Origin: Bacteroidota bacterium
GTDB taxonomy: Bacteria > Bacteroidota > Bacteroidia > Bacteroidales > PUMT01
DNA: 10,110 nt
NCBI GenBank assembly: GCA_003567115.1
Contig: PXAP01000250.1
Span: forward strand, 1-10,110
Reading direction: 5' to 3'
A program made the position numbers and the translations under genes. Below the pieces are notes generated by a model. The model was not told where the DNA came from. It made no database searches and saw nothing but the letters and a program-made list of their open reading frames with translations. Shown piece by piece: positions 1-6,882 of the stretch (the stretch's first letter is position 1; each line of letters opens with the position of its first letter).

Positions 1-935
1 ATAGCATCGGCAATGTTCATTATGGAACCGTCTATATATGTTTCTATTACATAATGTGACTGGGCAGGTATGTAAATATCATCATTCCTTCTTTCCAGTT
101 TTATCCCCAGGCGCCTGAATGCATCGGGAATAATACCGAGGTTATCATATGATACGTTCTTGATGGTGATCTCCGATTCAGTCATTGCTGCCATCCCGAT
201 GAAACTGCCGATCTCTATCATGTCAGGCAGAATGGAGTGTTCGGTCCCTTCAAGGTTATCAACACCTTCAATGGTAAGAAGGTTGGATCCCACCCCGCTG
301 ATTCTGGCACCCATCCTGTTGAGCATCTTGCACAATTGCTGAAGATAAGGTTCGCATGCCGCGTTATATATGGTAGTGGTTCCTTTTGCCAGCACAGCGG
401 CCATAACTATATTTGCCGTACCGGTGACCGATGCTTCATCAAGCAGCATATATGTACCCTTGAGGTTCTTTCCTTCAACCCGGTAAGAATCATTCCTGAT
501 ATCATATTCAAATCTGGCTCCAAGTTTGATGAATCCGGTGAAATGGGTGTCCAGCCTGCGCCGTCCTATCTTGTCACCTCCCGGCTTTGGCATATATGCT
601 TTGCCGAACCTGGCAAGAAGTGGCCCGATAATCATCACCGATCCGCGAAGATTGGTAGCCCTTATCCTGAAATCGTCGGTAAGCAGGTATTCGGGATTTA
701 CCTGATCAGCCTCAAACTGGTATTCTCCGGCTTTTATTCTGGTTACCCTGACCCCCAGCTGTTGCATCAGCTCAATAAGCCGGTTAACATCCAGTATGTC
801 GGGTATGTTCCTGACAATAACCTTTTCGGGTGTAAGAAGAGTAGCGGAAATAATCTGTAATGCTTCGTTTTTGGCCCCCTGGGCCGACAGTTCTCCTTTG
901 AGGGGATAACCTCCCCGGATTTCGAATGAAGCCAT
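1..935 (-). CDS. murA: UDP-N-acetylglucosamine 1-carboxyvinyltransferase (MurA), partial at the window edge
   Basis: MurA transfers enolpyruvate from PEP to UDP-GlcNAc, the first committed step of peptidoglycan synthesis, in the cytoplasm. The gene reads leftwards from ATG 935-933 and runs off the window, so 311 of roughly 430 residues are visible. The N-terminus has the family pattern GxxxLxGxxxxxGAKN, with the conserved Lys22-Asn23 of the active site (QGAKNEAL, residues 19-26). The catalytic loop reads KPGGDKIGRRRLDTH (117-131): Asp121 stands where E. coli has Cys115, the residue alkylated by fosfomycin. Later conserved stretches include LDEASVTGTANIVMAA and LPDMIEIGSFIGMAA. No Shine-Dalgarno sequence precedes the ATG, as is usual in Bacteroidota. 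A DUF4290 gene lies 242 bp upstream on the same strand; the gap contains paired palindromes that may regulate murA. Identity is near certain; the C-terminal third cannot be judged. Confidence 0.96.
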   Translation of the reverse strand, partial: MASFEIRGGYPLKGELSAQGAKNEALQIISATLLTPEKVIVRNIPDILDVNRLIELMQQLGVRVTRIKAGEYQFEADQVNPEYLLTDDFRIRATNLRGSVMIIGPLLARFGKAYMPKPGGDKIGRRRLDTHFTGFIKLGARFEYDIRNDSYRVEGKNLKGTYMLLDEASVTGTANIVMAAVLAKGTTTIYNAACEPYLQQLCKMLNRMGARISGVGSNLLTIEGVDNLEGTEHSILPDMIEIGSFIGMAAMTESEITIKNVSYDNLGIIPDAFRRLGIKLERRNDDIYIPAQSHYVIETYIDGSIMNIADA

Positions 936-1046
936 AATTGCTGAAATTATTTATTATATGAATCACGCATGATAATTAGTAACACAAAAATGCATGAATT
1001 TTACAATTGGCATATATTGCTGAAAGAAAAAAATAATGCATGTAAA

Positions 1047-1063
1047 ATAGACCGCAGGTCAAT
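1047..1063. repeat. 17-bp palindrome, copy 1 (upstream of murA)
   Basis: The sequence ATAGACCGCAGGTCAAT contains the perfect inverted repeat GACC-GCA-GGTC (1050-1060). It matches the second copy at 1112-1128 at 16 of 17 positions. It lies 112 bp upstream of the murA start, in the gap after DUF4290. It could be an operator half of a two-site arrangement. It is not followed by a T-run on either strand, so it is not an obvious terminator. The binding protein is unknown. Confidence 0.6.
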
Positions 1064-1111
1064 GCCACATCAGGTAATTACTGAACTGATGCTATGTTGC
1101 TTGCATCTAAG

Positions 1112-1128
1112 ATTGACCGCAGGTCAAT
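1112..1128. repeat. 17-bp palindrome, copy 2 (upstream of murA)
   Basis: ATTGACCGCAGGTCAAT is a perfect inverted repeat with 7-bp arms around GCA (arms 1112-1118 and 1122-1128). Its centre is 65 bp from that of copy 1, close to six helical turns, which would suit two sites bound on the same DNA face. Between them lies a weaker dyad, CATCAG (1068-1073) and CTGATG (1086-1091), centred on the 8-bp palindrome GTAATTAC (1074-1081). A regulatory role for murA is inferred from position only. Confidence 0.6.
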
Positions 1129-1177
1129 AAAGCCCGGGGATTAAAATAGTTTAAAAAAGTGATATGATTAAGCCCCG

Positions 1178-1813
1178 TTAACGCTTTTGATGTTTCGGGT
1201 TATATGTTCTGGGGGCCTTCCTTCTTTTAGCCCGGGACAATATATCCCTTGATTCAGACAGTTTTACCTCGGATCCCCTGTCCAGCTTCCCTCCTGAAAG
1301 TTCCCTGAGGTCATCATATATTATATCATCTGTAACCTGGCTTCTGTTCCAGGTTAGATAGCATTTTTTCATATGATTGGCTATAAGGCTAATAAGGGAT
1401 TCTTTATGCTCCCCCTCTTCCATCTGCGTGGCAGCTTTGATCATTTGTTCCAGGATTCTGCCGTAATGTTTATAACGTATCGGATAATTATTGTATTCAA
1501 CAGGTCTGGGCTTTTCGGTAAGGGTGGAAATTTCCGGTGGCTTATACGGGGAGTCGATATCAAGTTTGAAATCCGATATAATTGCCAGATGATCCCATAA
1601 TTTGTGTTTGAAATCATTGATATCGCGCAGGTGGGGATTCATATTGCCCATTATTGTTATAATGGTTCTTGCTGCTTTATTGCGTTCTTCCCTGTCCTCA
1701 ATGGTGATAATATGCTTAACCATCTTATGGATATTTCGCCCGTATTCGGGAATAACCATTTTCTCCCTGCTTGTGTTATAGTCATGGGTAATATGTGTGT
1801 GATCTTCTTCCAT
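1178..1813 (-). CDS. DUF4290 family protein of unknown function
   Basis: This 211-residue protein matches the Bacteroidota-specific DUF4290 family as I know it: a start near DYNTSREKMVIPEYGRNIHKMV (residues 11-32), followed by IEDREERNKAARTIITIMGN (38-57) and a helical, charged middle. There is no signal peptide or membrane segment, so a cytoplasmic protein is expected. The tail (about 194-211) is strongly basic (RAKRRKAPRTYNPKHQKR) and could contact nucleic acid or the ribosome; this is inference. The ATG at 1813-1811 leaves about ten residues before the conserved motif. It precedes murA on the same strand, a pairing I recall from other Bacteroidota, which suggests a housekeeping link to growth or envelope synthesis. 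No biochemical function is known to me. A promoter-like box lies just upstream (1830-1837). Confidence 0.9.
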   Translation of the reverse strand: MEEDHTHITHDYNTSREKMVIPEYGRNIHKMVKHIITIEDREERNKAARTIITIMGNMNPHLRDINDFKHKLWDHLAIISDFKLDIDSPYKPPEISTLTEKPRPVEYNNYPIRYKHYGRILEQMIKAATQMEEGEHKESLISLIANHMKKCYLTWNRSQVTDDIIYDDLRELSGGKLDRGSEVKLSESRDILSRAKRRKAPRTYNPKHQKR

Positions 1814-1829
1814 TGTGAATTATTTTTTG

Positions 1830-1837
1830 CAAATTTA
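1830..1837 (-). promoter_or_regulatory. Candidate Bacteroidota -7 box for DUF4290
   Basis: Read on the minus strand, this is TAAATTTG, an exact match to the Bacteroidota sigma-ABfr -7 consensus TAnnTTTG. It lies 17 bp before the DUF4290 ATG, which would give a very short leader. The -33 position has only T-rich sequence rather than a clean TTTG, so the call rests on the -7 box and its placement. Confidence 0.4.
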
Positions 1838-1869
1838 TTAAATATCTGATTAAAAAATAGTTTTCATGT

Positions 1870-1887
1870 GTGTAAAATTTTTTACAC
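1870..1887. promoter_or_regulatory. Perfect AT-rich palindrome, possible operator upstream of DUF4290
   Basis: GTGTAAAA-TT-TTTTACAC has two perfect 8-bp arms separated by 2 bp. It lies about 33 bp upstream of the candidate -7 box and 57 bp upstream of the DUF4290 start, in the 139-bp gap after the helicase stop codon. The stem is AT-rich with a 2-nt loop and no immediate T-run in either direction, so a protein-binding site is more likely than a terminator. The regulator is unknown. Confidence 0.4.
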
Positions 1888-1952
1888 GGGTGTTTCATCG
1901 GTTTTTTTGCCTCTTCCCTGTACCAGTTATTAAATATACAGGATAATAAATA

Positions 1953-4310
1953 TTAATTATGAGGTATTACTTTGAGTTTTGCGAATTTGAGGAGTAACTG
2001 TTTCTGACCGGCTGTTGTGAAATGCACAGTTGCCCTGGTGTTAGGGGGGTGGCCTTCAACACTGATTACTTTTCCCCTTCCAAAGCGTTCATGTTCAACA
2101 ATCATGCCGGAGTGTAATCCGGACTGTGTGTTGCCGGAAATATTTCTGTCCTGATTACCGGTAGTGGTGCTGTTGAGGTCTGAATTAACTGATTCTGACC
2201 GGCTTTTATCATAGTATCCGGACAAGGCAGGATCAGTTCTGCTTTCTGCACTTTCCAGTCTGATCAACCTTTCAGAGTTCAATGTCCATTTGTTGTTGCC
2301 GGTTTCCCTGTTGCCGGCCCCGTCACTGAGGTATATGCTGTTATCGGGATATGCCAGGTACTGCGGATCTATTTCGGAGAGGAATCTGCTGGGTCTGCAC
2401 ATGACCGGCGCTCCCCAGCGGTAGCGTGTTTGTGCATAGGATAAGGTAGCCGATGAAACCGCCCTGGTCAGGGCTACATAGAAAAGCCTGCGTTCCTCTT
2501 CAAGTTCTGAAGGCGAGGCAGCGGAAAAGGCATTGGGAAAAAGCTCCTCCTCCAGTCCCCCCACATAAATATGTTTGAATTCCAGTCCTTTTGCCGAATG
2601 TACCGTCATCAATTTAACCTTGTTATGGTCATCGGGTTTTTCTGTATCCTGATCGGTAAGCAGCGACACATTTTGCAGAAAGGCTGCCAGAGATGTGTTT
2701 TCATTCAGAGCGGACTGCCGGACGGTAAATTCCTTTATTGCATTCAGCAGTTCCTGTATGTTTTCGTATTTGGTAACATTTTCCGGGGAGCCCGGATCGA
2801 AGAGGTCTTTAAGTATTCCCGAGGCAGAGGCAATGTGAGTGGCTATCTGCCAGGCATCCCCGCTGTTAACTTTTTGTGAAAATCCGTGCAGAAGGCGGTA
2901 GAAAGCAGTGAGTCTGGATGAGGCACCTTTATTTATATTTACAGAAGAGCGGTGCTTTTCTATATCGCAGATTACATCCCAGGGATTCAGGCCTTTCTGA
3001 TTGCAGTATCCGGCCAGCCTGGCGGTGGTGTTTTTACCTATACCCCTGGCGGGATAATTTATTATTCTGTAAAAGGCTTCCTGATCGCGGTTATTTAAGG
3101 CAAGGCGGAAATATGCCAGGAGGTCTTTGATCTCTTTTCTCTGGTAGAATGAAAGGCTGCCGTATACCTTATAGGGTATGCCCATCCGTCGCAGGGTCTC
3201 TTCAAAGATACGGGACTGTGAATTTGTTCTGTACAAAACTGCAAAGTCAGTATATTCACAACCTGAAGAATTTTTTTTGTCTTCTATGCATTTTGCGATC
3301 AGGGCACCTTCCTGGTGATCTGTGGCACATTCCAGTATAACCAGCTTTTCACCTCTGTCCCCGGCTGACCAAACCTTCTTTTTGATCTGATTCAGATTTT
3401 TGGAAATGAGACTGTTGGCGGCACCAACTATGGTTTTTGTTGAACGGTAGTTCTGTTCAAGTTTGAATAATCTGTGTTCCGGATAATCTTTTTTAAAATT
3501 CAGTATATTCTCAATTCTGGCTCCTCTGAAGGCATATATGCTTTGTGCATCATCTCCCACCACGCTTATATTTTTGTTTTGCTCTGCCAGCCTGGATAAA
3601 ATGAGGTACTGTGCATAATTTGTGTCCTGGTACTCATCTACCAGGATGTACCGGAAAGTATCCTGGTATTTTTTGAGAACCCCGGGATAATCTCTGAAAA
3701 GTATATTGGTATTAAGGAGCAGGTCGTCAAAATCCATGGCATCGGCAGTCCGGCAGCTATTTTGATATTTCATGAATATATCGGCAACCCGTGGTTTGCC
3801 TTTCTTGCTGTCCTGCCCTGTCAGGGCGGTATGTGAAGAGTATGCCGCCGCGCTGATGAGGTTGTTCTTAGCCCGGGAAATTCGTCCCAGCACCTCTTTC
3901 GGTTTATATAACTGCTCATCGAACTTAAGCTCCTTTATCACTTTTTTTAAAACATTCCTGGAGTCAATGGTGTCGTATACGGTAAAGTTGGAAGAATAAC
4001 CGGTATGTTTTGATTCACTGCGCAATATTCTGGAGAAAATAGAATGAAAGGTTCCCATCCACACGTATTTTGAAGCTTCAAAACCCACAAGCTTACTTAC
4101 GCGTTCCTTCATTTCGGCAGCTGCCTTGTTGGTAAAGGTAAGTGCCAGTATCGATGAGGCAGGGATACCCTGTTTGAGCAGCCAGGCAATACGGTAGGTG
4201 AGCACCCTGGTTTTTCCGGATCCTGCCCCCGCTATGATAAGTGACGGGCCGCTGATCTTTTTAACTGCCTCCTGTTGTACCGGATTAAGATCTTGAATAA
4301 AGTCTCCCAC
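1953..4310 (-). CDS. uvrD: UvrD/PcrA-type superfamily 1A ATP-dependent DNA helicase
   Basis: This 785-residue protein is a 3'-5' DNA helicase acting in repair and in clearing proteins from DNA. All SF1A motifs are intact and in order: Q motif LNPVQQEAV (8-16), Walker A GAGSGKT (28-34), motif Ia ALTFTNKAAAEM (56-67), motif II DEYQD (225-229), motif III GDDAQSIYAFRGA (252-264), motif IV QNYRS (286-290), motif V TVHSAKGLEF (569-578) and motif VI RRLFYVALTRA (607-617). The last 51 residues (735-785, GMIVEHERFGRGKV onward) are the tudor-like C-terminal domain of PcrA, which in relatives contacts RNA polymerase; a low-complexity Ser/Asn-rich linker precedes it. The start codon is GTG (4310-4308): the frame is open upstream only to a stop at 4352-4350, with no ATG between. 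The length is normal for the family. Separate rep or recB roles are unlikely given the C-terminal domain. Confidence 0.96.
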   Translation of the reverse strand: MGDFIQDLNPVQQEAVKKISGPSLIIAGAGSGKTRVLTYRIAWLLKQGIPASSILALTFTNKAAAEMKERVSKLVGFEASKYVWMGTFHSIFSRILRSESKHTGYSSNFTVYDTIDSRNVLKKVIKELKFDEQLYKPKEVLGRISRAKNNLISAAAYSSHTALTGQDSKKGKPRVADIFMKYQNSCRTADAMDFDDLLLNTNILFRDYPGVLKKYQDTFRYILVDEYQDTNYAQYLILSRLAEQNKNISVVGDDAQSIYAFRGARIENILNFKKDYPEHRLFKLEQNYRSTKTIVGAANSLISKNLNQIKKKVWSAGDRGEKLVILECATDHQEGALIAKCIEDKKNSSGCEYTDFAVLYRTNSQSRIFEETLRRMGIPYKVYGSLSFYQRKEIKDLLAYFRLALNNRDQEAFYRIINYPARGIGKNTTARLAGYCNQKGLNPWDVICDIEKHRSSVNINKGASSRLTAFYRLLHGFSQKVNSGDAWQIATHIASASGILKDLFDPGSPENVTKYENIQELLNAIKEFTVRQSALNENTSLAAFLQNVSLLTDQDTEKPDDHNKVKLMTVHSAKGLEFKHIYVGGLEEELFPNAFSAASPSELEEERRLFYVALTRAVSSATLSYAQTRYRWGAPVMCRPSRFLSEIDPQYLAYPDNSIYLSDGAGNRETGNNKWTLNSERLIRLESAESRTDPALSGYYDKSRSESVNSDLNSTTTGNQDRNISGNTQSGLHSGMIVEHERFGRGKVISVEGHPPNTRATVHFTTAGQKQLLLKFAKLKVIPHN

Positions 4311-4356
4311 GTTTATTGTTTCAAGGTTTAAAATGTTGGTATTGTGCTTTTATATT

Positions 4357-4384
4357 CCCCTCTGCCTGCAAGAGGGGTAGAGGG
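4357..4384. repeat. REP-like GC-rich palindrome
   Basis: CCCCTCT (4357-4363) and AGAGGGG (4371-4377) form perfect 7-bp arms around a 7-nt loop, followed directly by a second AGAGGG (4379-4384). This stands out from the surrounding AT-rich DNA. It resembles dispersed extragenic palindromes of the 'CCCCTCT...AGAGGGGTAGAGGG' style that I recall from Bacteroidota genomes. A single copy in this window cannot prove that it is dispersed. It could also act as a hairpin in the helicase leader. Confidence 0.4.
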
Positions 4385-4470
4385 CATAGTAAACAATAAA
4401 AGTAAATAAACGAATATTGATCTGTTCATATTTTATTGTTAATTGTCAGATTAAACTTGTCACGCAATTG

Positions 4471-4563
4471 TCATTGATATGCCAGGATTATTTTGAGGAC
4501 TTGTTTCTCCTGAGCCTTGCTGCGGGGAATCTCACCGGGCCGGTGTAAAATTACCCTCTTCAT
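4471..4563 (-). CDS. Possible 30-residue small protein upstream of uvrD
   Basis: An ATG at 4563-4561 opens 30 codons ending in TGA (4473-4471). GGAG lies 7 nt before the ATG (4574-4571), ideal Shine-Dalgarno spacing, though Bacteroidota seldom depend on such sites. The peptide begins MKRVILHRPGEIPRSKAQ and is basic, with no clear membrane helix. It is oriented like the helicase gene that starts about 160 bp downstream. No homologue is recognised, and an ORF of this length can easily occur by chance. Confidence 0.2.
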   Translation of the reverse strand: MKRVILHRPGEIPRSKAQEKQVLKIILAYQ

Positions 4564-4653
4564 CTCTTTTCTCCAACTAAACCATCCGCCAGTTATCAAC
4601 ATTCGGAGGTTTGAAAAAGAATTGATATTTTTACAGGTATAAATAAAGCATTT

Positions 4654-5892
4654 ATGAAAGATTCTCCGAGGCTGGTTTTAAGGGTGTTGCTCTATTTGCT
4701 AATATGCTTGCCGGGGCATTTATCAGTGCTCAATGCCCAGATAGGTTCTGCCGGCTACAGTTCTGTGGCCGAAACCGGGTATGAAACTGAATATCCGGAC
4801 ACCACCCTTATTGACAATATATATATATTCTGCAATGAAAAGGGCAATCTTTCGGCTTCTTTTGACGAAGTTTCCGGTGATCTGACCTTTGAATGGTCAT
4901 TATACGAGCACTCAATTCCCGGTTTTGGGGATCCTTTTATTACCGGACAGGGTGAGAGCTCCCGTATAACGGATCTTGAAAGCGGGGGTTACCAGGTTCG
5001 TATAAGAGACCGGAATGATCTGGACACCCTGTTCAGGGCCTGGGTATTTGTTAACCGCCCCCGTGCATCGGCTGAAATAGCAAGGTATGATTGCGGGGTT
5101 CTGGATCTTGAAGGCACCATTGAGATCGACACTTTTTTTTATTATGATCCATATACCTATGAAAGGGATACACTTCCCGTTGAAACCGATATTTTATGGT
5201 CGGCCGATCCGGAAATACCTGTTGCTGCGAGACCTGATCCCCGCATATGGGATCCTCCGCCTGTTGTAACCGAATATACCCTGAAAGTAGTATATTATTC
5301 GTGCGAGGCCGTTTACACTTTAACTGTTGATCCTTTGACAACCCGGGCCGAATTTGAGATCAATCCCCCGGAAGGGGAAGCACAGCTGGAAGTAAATTTT
5401 GATGCAGGTATGTCCCAGAATGCAGATGAGTACGAATGGTTTTTCTATTACCACCCTGACACTACAAATCTTGAATTACCTGACGGATATGCCACCGATC
5501 CGGTATATACCTATGAATACGATATGCCGGGCGAATATTTTGTAATGCTCCGGACTATTTCAGAAGTTTGTGATGATTTTTATATGCATCCTGAACCCAT
5601 CCGGGTTTATTTCTCAGAACTTGAGGTACCCAATGTTTTCAGTCCCGACGGTGACGGGTATAATGATGTTTTTACGGTAAGGGCGGTTTCACTGCGGCAA
5701 TTTCACGCGGTTATCCAAAACCGCCATGGCAGAAAGGTATTTGAATGGAGGGATCCGTCAGAGGGATGGGACGGAACTATTGACGGTAACCTGGCATCAC
5801 CGGGAGTATATTATTATATAATAACCGGTGAGGGATGGGATGACATCGAATATGAATTTACCGGGCCTGTTTATTTGTACCGGGGGAGATGA
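4654..5892 (+). CDS. Secreted PKD-like protein with a T9SS (gliding-motility-associated) C-terminal sorting domain
   Basis: This 412-residue protein is exported and probably displayed or released by the type IX secretion system. Residues 1-28 form a signal peptide (Arg6/Arg10, then a Leu-rich core, ending SVLNA before Gln29). Residues about 50-135 and 140-230 look like beta-sandwich repeats. Residues about 233-320 are PKD-like (VNFDAGMS..., then YTYEYDMPGEYFVMLRTIS). The last ~88 residues are the type-B sorting domain: VPNVFSPDGDGYNDVF (325-340), FHAVIQNRHGRKVFEW, then WDGTIDGNLASPGVYYYII. The mature protein is acidic and rich in Tyr, Asp and Glu. There is no catalytic motif, so adhesion or surface structure is the best guess. 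It lies 48 bp before the sialic-acid lyase on the same strand; whether it belongs functionally to that cluster is unknown. The sorting domain is certain, the role is not. Confidence 0.9.
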   Translation: MKDSPRLVLRVLLYLLICLPGHLSVLNAQIGSAGYSSVAETGYETEYPDTTLIDNIYIFCNEKGNLSASFDEVSGDLTFEWSLYEHSIPGFGDPFITGQGESSRITDLESGGYQVRIRDRNDLDTLFRAWVFVNRPRASAEIARYDCGVLDLEGTIEIDTFFYYDPYTYERDTLPVETDILWSADPEIPVAARPDPRIWDPPPVVTEYTLKVVYYSCEAVYTLTVDPLTTRAEFEINPPEGEAQLEVNFDAGMSQNADEYEWFFYYHPDTTNLELPDGYATDPVYTYEYDMPGEYFVMLRTISEVCDDFYMHPEPIRVYFSELEVPNVFSPDGDGYNDVFTVRAVSLRQFHAVIQNRHGRKVFEWRDPSEGWDGTIDGNLASPGVYYYIITGEGWDDIEYEFTGPVYLYRGR

Positions 5893-5907
5893 CGGAGATT
5901 ATTTTTT
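5874..5907 (+). promoter_or_regulatory. Weak candidate promoter for the sialic-acid operon
   Basis: TTTG (5874-5877) is followed after 22 bp by TATTTTTT (5900-5907), which fits TAnnTTTG except for the last base. The spacer is slightly longer than the usual 19-21 bp. It would place the transcription start some 25-30 bp before the lyase ATG. The -33 part overlaps the end of the preceding gene. No operator-like palindrome is visible. Confidence 0.22.
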
Positions 5908-5940
5908 TATACCGGACTCATAAATCAGTAAAAAAATATT

Positions 5941-6882
5941 ATGAAAATTGAAAAAATTACCGGATTGGTTGCCGCCCCGTTTGCACCCATGAAAAATAAC
6001 GGGGACCTGAATCCGGACATCATTCCATTGTATTATGGAATGCTTAAGTCCAACAATATTTCGGGTGTATTTATAAATGGAACTACCGGGGAGGGAGTTT
6101 CACTTTCATTTTTGGAAAAGAAGCTTGTAACGGACGCCTGGGTTAAGGCAGATAAAGAGTCCGGTGCGATAAAAATCATTAACCTTGTTGGAGGGAATTC
6201 TGTAAGGGAGTGCGGAGAACTCGCTTTATATTCATATCAGAAAGGTGTATATGCTATTTCCGTTTTACCTCCCTATTATTTTAAACCTTCAACAATAAAG
6301 GAACTTGTTGATTTCTTCAGAGAGATTGCCGGTATCGTACCAGAATTGCCGGTTTATTATTATCATATCCCCTCTCTTACCGGTGTTTATTTTCCCATGC
6401 TTGAATTTATGTGTGAGGTTGGTGAAACTATCCCCAATTTTAGGGGCATAAAGTATTCTCATTGTGATTTGATGGATTATTTTTCTTGCCTCCGCCATGA
6501 CAATTACCGGTATGATATTTTTTGGGGAACGGATGAGACCCTGCTGTCTGCTTTGGTGCTTGGATGCACCGGTGCAGTTGGCAGTACTTACAATTACCTT
6601 GCACCACTTTTCAGTGCTTTAATTAAAAAATTTGAATCAGGCGATCTTAAAGGGGCACGTAAATTACAGGAAGAAGCCAATGAATTAATTTATCTTCTGG
6701 ATAAATACGGAGGAATTCGTGCCGGGAAAGCTTTTATGCGTTATATCGGACTTGATTGCGGCAAATTTCGCTCACCTCTGAATAAATTCGAAGAGGAGAA
6801 ATTCAGAAACCTGTCAGAAGATCTAAAGGCTATGGAGGCTGACAAATTAATGTCTGTTTGTCCCAAAAAATCTACTTTTTAA
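5941..6882 (+). CDS. nanA: N-acetylneuraminate lyase
   Basis: This 313-residue TIM-barrel class I aldolase of the DHDPS/NAL family splits N-acetylneuraminate (sialic acid) into ManNAc and pyruvate in the cytoplasm. The Schiff-base lysine is Lys171 in RGIKYSH (168-174), and the catalytic tyrosine is Tyr141 in YYYHIPSLTGV (139-149). The pyruvate carboxylate loop is GTTGEG (47-52). Sugar-binding residues typical of true NAL are present: GTDE (196-199; E. coli Gly189/Asp191/Glu192) and Ser215 in VGSTYN. These, and YHIP rather than the YNxP form common in dihydrodipicolinate synthase, favour NAL over DapA. In Bacteroides the equivalent gene is called nanL. Its stop codon overlaps the ATG of the symporter fusion by one base (TAATG), implying translational coupling, and the downstream gene contents support a sialic-acid pathway. 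The gene is full length and appears intact. Confidence 0.93.
   Translation: MKIEKITGLVAAPFAPMKNNGDLNPDIIPLYYGMLKSNNISGVFINGTTGEGVSLSFLEKKLVTDAWVKADKESGAIKIINLVGGNSVRECGELALYSYQKGVYAISVLPPYYFKPSTIKELVDFFREIAGIVPELPVYYYHIPSLTGVYFPMLEFMCEVGETIPNFRGIKYSHCDLMDYFSCLRHDNYRYDIFWGTDETLLSALVLGCTGAVGSTYNYLAPLFSALIKKFESGDLKGARKLQEEANELIYLLDKYGGIRAGKAFMRYIGLDCGKFRSPLNKFEEEKFRNLSEDLKAMEADKLMSVCPKKSTF

Larger units (their letters stand above)
4311..4653. other. Divergent intergenic region between helicase and secreted protein
   Basis: These 343 bp separate two divergent genes and must carry both promoters, but no TTTG/TAnnTTTG pair with normal spacing was found. It holds a GC-rich palindrome (4357-4377), a possible 30-codon leftward ORF (4471-4563), and a 13-bp palindrome CACCGGGCCGGTG (4533-4545) inside that ORF. 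The rest is AT-rich and shows nothing further. Confidence 0.7.

Noticed and set aside
237..860. Long rightward ORF (207 codons) opposite murA
   Set aside because: The minus strand of the same segment encodes unmistakable MurA; the plus-strand translation has no family features and is a shadow.
985..992. CATTTTTG on the minus strand as a murA -7 box
   Set aside because: One mismatch to TAnnTTTG and no TTTG at the -33 distance; not strong enough to list.
1131..1177. GGGG/CCCC-flanked AT-rich segment after the DUF4290 stop as a terminator
   Set aside because: The stem is interrupted by a mismatch, the loop is very long and no T-run follows in the reading direction.
2571..3999. Several rightward ORFs of 60-100 codons inside the helicase gene
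   Set aside because: All lie antisense to intact helicase motifs; their Cys/Phe-rich translations are typical of reverse-frame shadows.
4533..4545. CACCGGGCCGGTG palindrome as an operator
   Set aside because: Single copy, 13 bp, with a one-base centre; too short to support alone, and it is covered by the possible small ORF.
4311..4653. tRNA, other structured RNA or CRISPR in the largest gap
   Set aside because: No cloverleaf, no repeat-spacer pattern and no conserved RNA motif could be seen by eye.
5051..5341. Leftward 96-codon ORF within the T9SS-protein gene
   Set aside because: Opposite strand of a well-supported secreted protein, with no signal or domain of its own.
6858..6881. Upstream ATG for the symporter fusion, adding eight residues
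   Set aside because: It would overlap the lyase by 25 bp and place a Lys- and Gln-containing stretch before the signal core; the TAATG overlap at 6882 fits coupling better. It cannot be fully excluded.
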